Below, piece after piece: positions 29,904 to 33,601 of a stretch of DNA of 33,601 nucleotides. The stretch comes from Luteitalea sp. GTDB taxonomy: Bacteria; Acidobacteriota; Vicinamibacteria; Vicinamibacterales; Vicinamibacteraceae. Made by a program: the position numbers and the translations under genes. The first letter of the stretch is position 1. Each line of letters opens with the position of its first letter. The DNA lies in contig WHTT01000070.1 in assembly GCA_009377605.1 (NCBI GenBank), positions 1-33,601 of the forward strand. Reading direction: 5' to 3'. The notes under the pieces were generated by a model that was given only the letters and a program-made list of their open reading frames with translations, did not search any database and was not told the DNA's origin.

Positions 29904-30170
29904 ATGTGTCGAAACATCAAAACGCTGGCTAACTTCGCGCCTCCGGCAACGGTTGATGAGATCAGCGCGTCGGCGCTCCAGTTCGTACGGAAACTGAGCG
30001 GCACGACACGGCCGTCGCGCGCAAACGAGGCGGCGTTCAACCGCGCGGTTGACGAGGTCACCGCCGCCGCGGAACGGTTGATCCAGTCGCTGACGACAAG
30101 CGCTCCGCCGCGCAATCGCGAGGAGGAAGCGAGGAAGGCCAAAGAGCGCGGACGGCTACGCTTCGCCTGA
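29904..30170 (+). CDS. DUF2277 family small protein
   Basis: 88 aa. It matches the family from the first residues: MCRNIKTLANFAPPAT, a central ALQFVRKLSG and RANEAAFNRAVDEV, and the tail PPRNREEEARKAKERGRLRFA. It is soluble and helical with no signal peptide. The family is widespread in bacteria and has no assigned biochemical function. The start is fixed by the conserved MCRNI. The gene follows GH97 by 57 bp across a hairpin and is probably separate from it. Confidence 0.93.
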   Translation: MCRNIKTLANFAPPATVDEISASALQFVRKLSGTTRPSRANEAAFNRAVDEVTAAAERLIQSLTTSAPPRNREEEARKAKERGRLRFA

Positions 30171-30184
30171 CTCGTACAGCCATC

Positions 30185-30304
30185 CTATTCCTTCGGCTGT
30201 CCAGCGGCGCGCCACAAATACCAGCTCGCGACCGTGCGGTATGGTTTCCAACGCGCGCCGCGCGTCTCGAGCTCGGCCACTTTGTGTGGCGTTGGTGGTA
30301 TTCT
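30185..30304 (-). pseudogene. C-terminal remnant of an AlkA-type DNA-3-methyladenine glycosylase
   Basis: The minus strand ends at TAG 30185-30187 and, reading upstream, encodes a segment that runs HKVAELETRGARWKPYRTVA then SWYLWRAAGQPKE. This is the characteristic last helix of HhH-GPD glycosylases of the AlkA group (AERWxPYRSVAxWYLWR). Only about 32-40 residues of a protein of about 200-300 aa remain. Further upstream the similarity stops where the oppositely oriented PQQ-like gene begins (30321). The frame stays open to 30403, but that sequence is antisense to the PQQ-like signal peptide and does not look like AlkA. I interpret it as a truncated, dead gene. Confidence 0.8.
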
Positions 30305-30320
30305 GCGGGCCAAGTTGCAT

Positions 30321-31685
30321 ATGGGTACACAGTCCAGACACTCACGATTCTCGGCCGCAGCGCTCGCAGGCTTGGCCCTGTGCTGGCTGGCAGCGGAGCG
30401 CACCGCGACGACGGCGCCACCGCCGCCTGCCGCCGTGGCGATGCTCGAACCGGAAGGTGAAGCGCAGAAATTCTGGCCACGCTGGCGCGGCCCGTCCGGG
30501 CAAGGCCTGGTGGCTGAAACAGGCTATCCGGATGTATGGTCGCAAACGGAGAACGTCGCATGGAGGACAGCGGTCCCCGGACGCGGCCACTCGTCTCCAA
30601 TCGTCTGGGACGATCAAATCTTCTTGACCACCGCATACCCGGACGGCCGGGCGTCGATGCTGGCGTTCGAGCGGTCGACAGGCAAGCGACGCTGGGAAGG
30701 AATCGTCCCAGACCGAACTGCCGAGCACACGCATCGGAAGAACAGTCACGCCTCCGCAACACCGGTGACCGACGGCCGGCGCATTTACGCCTCGTTCGGT
30801 AACCGGGGACTCGTCGCGTTCGATCTCGACGGACGGCTGATTTGGCACCGTTCGCTCGGCACGTTCGACAACTATCACGGCACGGCAGGGTCGCCGCTTC
30901 TCTACCAGGATCGCTTGATCCTCTATCAAGATCACAGCGGGGGATCGGAGGGCGGCGCGTTCGTCGCGGCCTTTGCAACGGCGACCGGCGACGAGCTCTG
31001 GCGAACGGAACGTGAGGCCACGGTTGGCTGGGGCACGCCGGTCGCGATTCGTGCAGGCGACCGTGACGAGATCATCGTCAGCGGCCAGCAGCGCGTGATC
31101 GCGTACGACCCCGCTTCCGGGCGAGAGCTCTGGCGCGCCTCCGGCAACACGCGCGAGGTGATCCCAACGCCGGTGGTGGGCCACGGCCTCATCTTCTGCT
31201 CGTCTGGACGGGCCGGGCCAACGCTAGCGATCAGACCGGGCGGCACGGGCGACATCACCGACACGCACATCGCGTGGGAAAGCCCAAAGGGCTCTCCCTT
31301 CGTCCCTTCACCGCTGCTCTACGGCGAGCGTCTCTACATCGTCAACGACATGGCGAGCATTGCGACGTCTCTTGAACCCACCACGGGAAAGGTCATCTGG
31401 CAGGGGCGATTGGGCACGGCCAAGCGCGAGGGCTTTTCCGCCTCGCCGGTCGGTGTCGACGACAAGGTCTTCTTTACGAACGATGATGGTGAGACGTTCG
31501 TCTTGAGGGCAGGACCGGAGTTCGAGCTGATTCGCGTCAACCGGCTGGGTGCCCGCGTGCTCGCCTCTCCGGCGCTGGTCGATCGCCACTGGTACTTCCG
31601 CACCGAGCAGGAGCTCGTCGCCATCGGCGGCAAACCCGCTTCTGATGGGCCAAAGGTAGGGACGCCTCGCCGAGGCGTCCTGTAG
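30321..31685 (+). CDS. PQQ-binding-like beta-propeller protein, exported
   Basis: About 454 aa from ATG 30321, chosen because it starts an N-terminal signal sequence (AALAGLALCWLAAE); the frame continues upstream to 30234 across the AlkA remnant. After the PRWRGPSGQGLVAETGYPDVWS module typical of this group come propeller blades with AFERSTGKRRWE, AFDLDGRLIWHRS, AYDPASGRELWRASG and LEPTTGKVIWQG, the WD-like tryptophan-docking repeats of quinoprotein-type propellers. Whether PQQ is bound is unclear; many such proteins only have the fold. The last nine residues (VGTPRRGVL) and the TAG stop are encoded by a GTAGGG-type palindromic repeat, so the native C-terminus may have been altered. Confidence 0.87.
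   Translation: MGTQSRHSRFSAAALAGLALCWLAAERTATTAPPPPAAVAMLEPEGEAQKFWPRWRGPSGQGLVAETGYPDVWSQTENVAWRTAVPGRGHSSPIVWDDQIFLTTAYPDGRASMLAFERSTGKRRWEGIVPDRTAEHTHRKNSHASATPVTDGRRIYASFGNRGLVAFDLDGRLIWHRSLGTFDNYHGTAGSPLLYQDRLILYQDHSGGSEGGAFVAAFATATGDELWRTEREATVGWGTPVAIRAGDRDEIIVSGQQRVIAYDPASGRELWRASGNTREVIPTPVVGHGLIFCSSGRAGPTLAIRPGGTGDITDTHIAWESPKGSPFVPSPLLYGERLYIVNDMASIATSLEPTTGKVIWQGRLGTAKREGFSASPVGVDDKVFFTNDDGETFVLRAGPEFELIRVNRLGARVLASPALVDRHWYFRTEQELVAIGGKPASDGPKVGTPRRGVL
31656..31684. repeat. Palindromic repeat overlapping the PQQ-like gene stop
   Basis: GTAG followed by the perfect palindrome GGACGCCTCG-C-CGAGGCGTCC (31660-31680) and TGTAG. It is a variant of the GTAGGGCCGCCTCGCCGAGGCGGCC module seen in the intergenic clusters, read in frame as VGTPRRGVL-stop. 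It could also act as a transcript-end hairpin. Confidence 0.85.
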
Positions 31686-31783
31686 CCAGGCTCGACGACC
31701 AATCACACCACGGCTTTCGGGCTCGCCGCCTGCACGAAGACGGCACGCCCCAGACTTCTTCGTGCTGGCCGGGTATGGGCATG

Positions 31784-31842
31784 TTGACGTCCACATCCGG
31801 ATGTGTTATTTTTATCGCATATCAGTTATAGGCATAACACAT
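31784..31842 (+). promoter_or_regulatory. Promoter and BlaI-type operator for the blaI-M56 operon
   Basis: TTGACG (31784-31789), a 17-bp spacer and TATTTT (31807-31812) form a good promoter candidate. ATGTGTTAT (31801-31809) and ATAACACAT (31834-31842) are perfect 9-bp inverted repeats with 24 bp between them; the left arm overlaps the -10 box and the right arm overlaps the blaI start codon. A tighter dyad, GTTAT-AGGC-ATAAC (31825-31838), lies inside. GTTAT occurs at 31805 and 31825, 20 bp apart. This arrangement suits autorepression by the BlaI-type dimer encoded next. Confidence 0.6.
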
Positions 31843-32233
31843 GACGAAGCCATTCCACACGGGGCTCGCCCGACGCGAGCGGCAAATCATGGACATCCTC
31901 TATCGCCGCGGCCGCGCGACCGCCGCCGAGGTCATGGATGAGCTGCCTGGCGATTCAAGTTACTCCACCGTACGCACGCAGCTACGGGTGCTGGAGGAAA
32001 AGGGCCACGTCCGGCACGAGGAGCACGGCCTCCGATATGTCTACTCTCCGGCCGTGCCACGCCGGGCGGCGCGGCGATCCGCGTTGAAGCACCTCGTCGA
32101 CACCTTCTTCGATGGGTCGACGGAAAAGGTCGTTGGCGCGCTGCTCGGCGGCGAGGGAGCGCGGCTGTCGGAACAAGAGCTGGATCGGATTGCCGACCTC
32201 GTCGCCAAGGCTCGAAAGGATGGAGCTCGATGA
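31841..32233 (+). CDS. BlaI/MecI/CopY-family transcriptional repressor
   Basis: 130 aa, of normal length. The N-terminal winged helix covers about residues 9-75, with LARRERQIMDILYRRGRATAAEVMDELP, then SSYSTVRTQLRVLEEKGHV (recognition helix) and the wing HEEHGLRYVYSP. The C-terminal part (about 80-130) is the dimerisation and cleavage region (ALKHLVDTFFDGSTEKVVGALL, LSEQELDRIADLVAKA). It should repress its own operon and be inactivated through the M56 peptidase encoded by the overlapping next gene (ATGA, 4 bp). No beta-lactamase gene is present, so the regulon is not obviously antibiotic resistance. Confidence 0.95.
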   Translation: MTKPFHTGLARRERQIMDILYRRGRATAAEVMDELPGDSSYSTVRTQLRVLEEKGHVRHEEHGLRYVYSPAVPRRAARRSALKHLVDTFFDGSTEKVVGALLGGEGARLSEQELDRIADLVAKARKDGAR

Positions 32234-33339
32234 TCTCCATAAGCTTCCTCGCGGCGAGCACGATCAAGGTCTCCCTCATCGTGGGATCGGCCTTGCTCGT
32301 CGCGGCACTCCTCCGGAAGCAGTCAGCTGCCGTCCGCCACTGGGTGCTGTCGGTGGCAATCGTGTGTGCGGTAGTCGTGCCGTTGCTCCAGCTCGTCGTG
32401 CCTTCGTGGCATCTGCGCTCCAATACGTGGTCAGCACCTTCACAGGTCGCGATCGCAAGAGACGACCGTGTGGCTTTGAACGCGGACTCGCCGAACGTCT
32501 CGGTGGCCGTGCGAGCGGCAGAGTCGAATGCCGTTCAGCCACAAGGGTGGGAGCTGGCTCGAATGGCCACGGCGGGCCGCTTGCTCGGCCAGATATGGAT
32601 GGCCGGTCTGGCGATCAGCCTGGGTGTGCTGCTCGTCGGTCTGACGCGCCTCGCCTGGCTCGCATCACGGTCTCGTCGAGTTCTGCGCGGCAGGTGGGTC
32701 GAGCTGGTGGAAGACATCGTTAGTGAGTATGGATTGCGCCGCCCCGTCCTGTTGCTACAGAGCAATCACCAGTCGCTGCTCGTGACGTGGGGACTCTTCC
32801 AACCAAAAGTGATCCTGCCCGCAGCGGCGGGCGATTGGCCGGACGATCGTATCCGTGTTGTCCTGGCTCATGAGCTCGCGCACATCCGGCGCCGAGACTG
32901 GCTCGTGCAGATGACCGCGGAGCTCCTACGGTCAGTGTACTGGTTCAACCCTCTCGTGTGGATGGTCTGCACGCGACTGCGTCTCGAGAGCGAGCATGCC
33001 TGCGACGATGCGGTGCTCAATCGTGGCGTCGAAAGGCTCGACTCGGGCTCCGCTTTGGCTGGTGGCGTGATCACGCAGCCAAAGAGGACCAAGAACGCCG
33101 ATCCCGTCTACCCCGCAAGCCTCGCGGAGTCTGGAATAGAGGGGCGCGTCGAGTTGAAGGCACGCATCGACACAAGCGGCGCTGTCACCGCTATAGAAGT
33201 GCTGACTTCGCCGCATCCGGAGCTGGCAAACGCCGCGGTCGAAGCTGTCAATCAATGGCAGTACACGCCGACGCTTCTGAATGGCGTTCCGGTCGAGCCT
33301 GAGATCGAGATCGCGGTAACTTTCAGCGTGGAGCCGTGA
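32230..33339 (+). CDS. BlaR1-like M56 zinc peptidase fused to a TonB C-terminal domain
   Basis: 369 aa. Three membrane helices are visible (about 11-28, 37-57, 117-144), with a soluble loop of about 60 residues between TM2 and TM3. The M56 domain has VLAHELAHIRRRDW (His214, Glu215, His218) and RLESEHACDDAV, which provides the Glu of the third ligand. A membrane-associated YWFNPLVWMVC segment lies between them. A short linker (about 265-288) leads directly into a TonB C-terminal domain (about 290-369, DPVYPASLAESGIEGRVELKA to VTFSVEP). The part of M56 after the active site and the fourth membrane helix, expected before any periplasmic domain, are missing. The ATG overlaps the blaI stop, so the two are coupled. 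Confidence 0.88.
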   Translation: MISISFLAASTIKVSLIVGSALLVAALLRKQSAAVRHWVLSVAIVCAVVVPLLQLVVPSWHLRSNTWSAPSQVAIARDDRVALNADSPNVSVAVRAAESNAVQPQGWELARMATAGRLLGQIWMAGLAISLGVLLVGLTRLAWLASRSRRVLRGRWVELVEDIVSEYGLRRPVLLLQSNHQSLLVTWGLFQPKVILPAAAGDWPDDRIRVVLAHELAHIRRRDWLVQMTAELLRSVYWFNPLVWMVCTRLRLESEHACDDAVLNRGVERLDSGSALAGGVITQPKRTKNADPVYPASLAESGIEGRVELKARIDTSGAVTAIEVLTSPHPELANAAVEAVNQWQYTPTLLNGVPVEPEIEIAVTFSVEP

Positions 33340-33370
33340 TTCGCCGGCGCAGATCAAGTTCACCTACCCA

Positions 33371-33568
33371 TCAACGCTTGGGCGGAAGGCGCTCGACTGC
33401 AGCATGACGTCGCGCCTCCTCGATGATGGTCTCTAGACGGATCACTCGATCCCGCAAATCGCGGTTCTCGGTGCGTAGCGCCTTGATCTCGTCAGACAGG
33501 TCTGTGACTTCGTCAATGATTGTGGCTACCGAGCGTAACGTGTCCCAGGCCTCCTTGGGTACGCTCAC
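33371..33568 (-). CDS. Small coiled-coil protein
   Basis: 65 aa from GTG 33568, preceded by GGAG at good spacing. Most of the chain (about 8-55) is a predicted coiled coil with heptad hydrophobics: DEVTDLSDEIKALRTEN, then DLRDRVIRLETIIEEARR. There is no signal peptide or membrane segment. No family is recognised. It converges on the M56 fusion gene with a 31-bp gap. The low-complexity helical composition makes a homology guess unsafe, but codon use and the ribosome-binding site favour a real gene. Confidence 0.6.
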   Translation of the reverse strand: MSVPKEAWDTLRSVATIIDEVTDLSDEIKALRTENRDLRDRVIRLETIIEEARRHAAVERLPPKR

Positions 33569-33601
33569 GGACGAGCTCCGCGGCGGCGGGCGACAGAGGT
33601 C

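Noticed and set aside
30058-30978. Minus-strand frame of 306 codons across DUF2277 and the PQQ-like gene
   Set aside because: It is an Arg/Ser/Pro-rich shadow. Only the other minus frame, at 30185-30304, carries real homology (AlkA).
32230-33339. Beta-lactam resistance locus
   Set aside because: BlaI and M56 are present but there is no beta-lactamase or PBP2a gene and no penicillin-binding sensor domain; the extra domain is TonB-like.

Overview
The window is GC-rich, densely coded chromosomal DNA of a diderm bacterium. The gene set fits Acidobacteriota, most likely a Vicinamibacteria-type soil lineage. It includes an Oar-like TonB-dependent receptor with an N-terminal carboxypeptidase-regulatory domain, a beta-propeller/HEAT protein with a PVC-type haem domain, three CRTAC1 (FG-GAP plus ASPIC/UnbV) proteins, BlaI/M56 regulation, DUF2277, GH97, and many GC-rich palindromic repeats between genes. 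The placement is inferred from gene families; no rRNA or tRNA gene was recognised.

Layout. (1) Positions 157-4004, minus strand: a NeuC-like UDP-GlcNAc 2-epimerase, a DASS-type dicarboxylate transporter and a tartrate/D-malate dehydrogenase. The last two look like an uptake-and-oxidation pair. (2) 4081-4260: a remnant of a RidA-family gene, then a divergent exported protein with a propeller, HEAT repeats and cytochrome c domain (4279-7830). A solitary FabF (7920-9176) points back at it. (3) 9177-9633: a 457-bp divergent control region. (4) 9634-23799, plus strand: a TonB-dependent receptor, two large exported TPR proteins and three CRTAC1 seven-bladed propeller proteins. TPR1/TPR2 and TPR2/CRTAC1-1 each overlap by 4 bp, so at least these three are translationally coupled. 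This is the most system-like part of the window and its function is unknown. (5) 23910-26397: a PagL-like lipid A deacylase, a YpfJ-type zinc peptidase and a PIG-L deacetylase. (6) 26553-29846: a divergent aldose 1-epimerase and GH97 glycosidase pair for exported carbohydrate processing. (7) 29904-33568: DUF2277, a C-terminal remnant of an AlkA-type DNA glycosylase, a PQQ-like propeller protein, and a BlaI repressor with a likely autoregulatory operator. The BlaI gene overlaps an unusual M56 peptidase-TonB fusion, and a small coiled-coil protein ends the window.

A second theme is repeat invasion. GTAGGG...CCCTAC-bounded double hairpins abut or contain several stop codons. Related repeats are translated: they encode both ends of CRTAC1-2, a linker in CRTAC1-1, the last residues of the PQQ-like protein, part of a linker in the cytochrome and, apparently, the signal peptide of TPR1. 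Seven-base tandem arrays sit just upstream of the starts of at least two genes. Two eroded gene fragments (RidA, AlkA) lie where exported-protein genes now begin, which suggests past replacement or deletion at those junctions.
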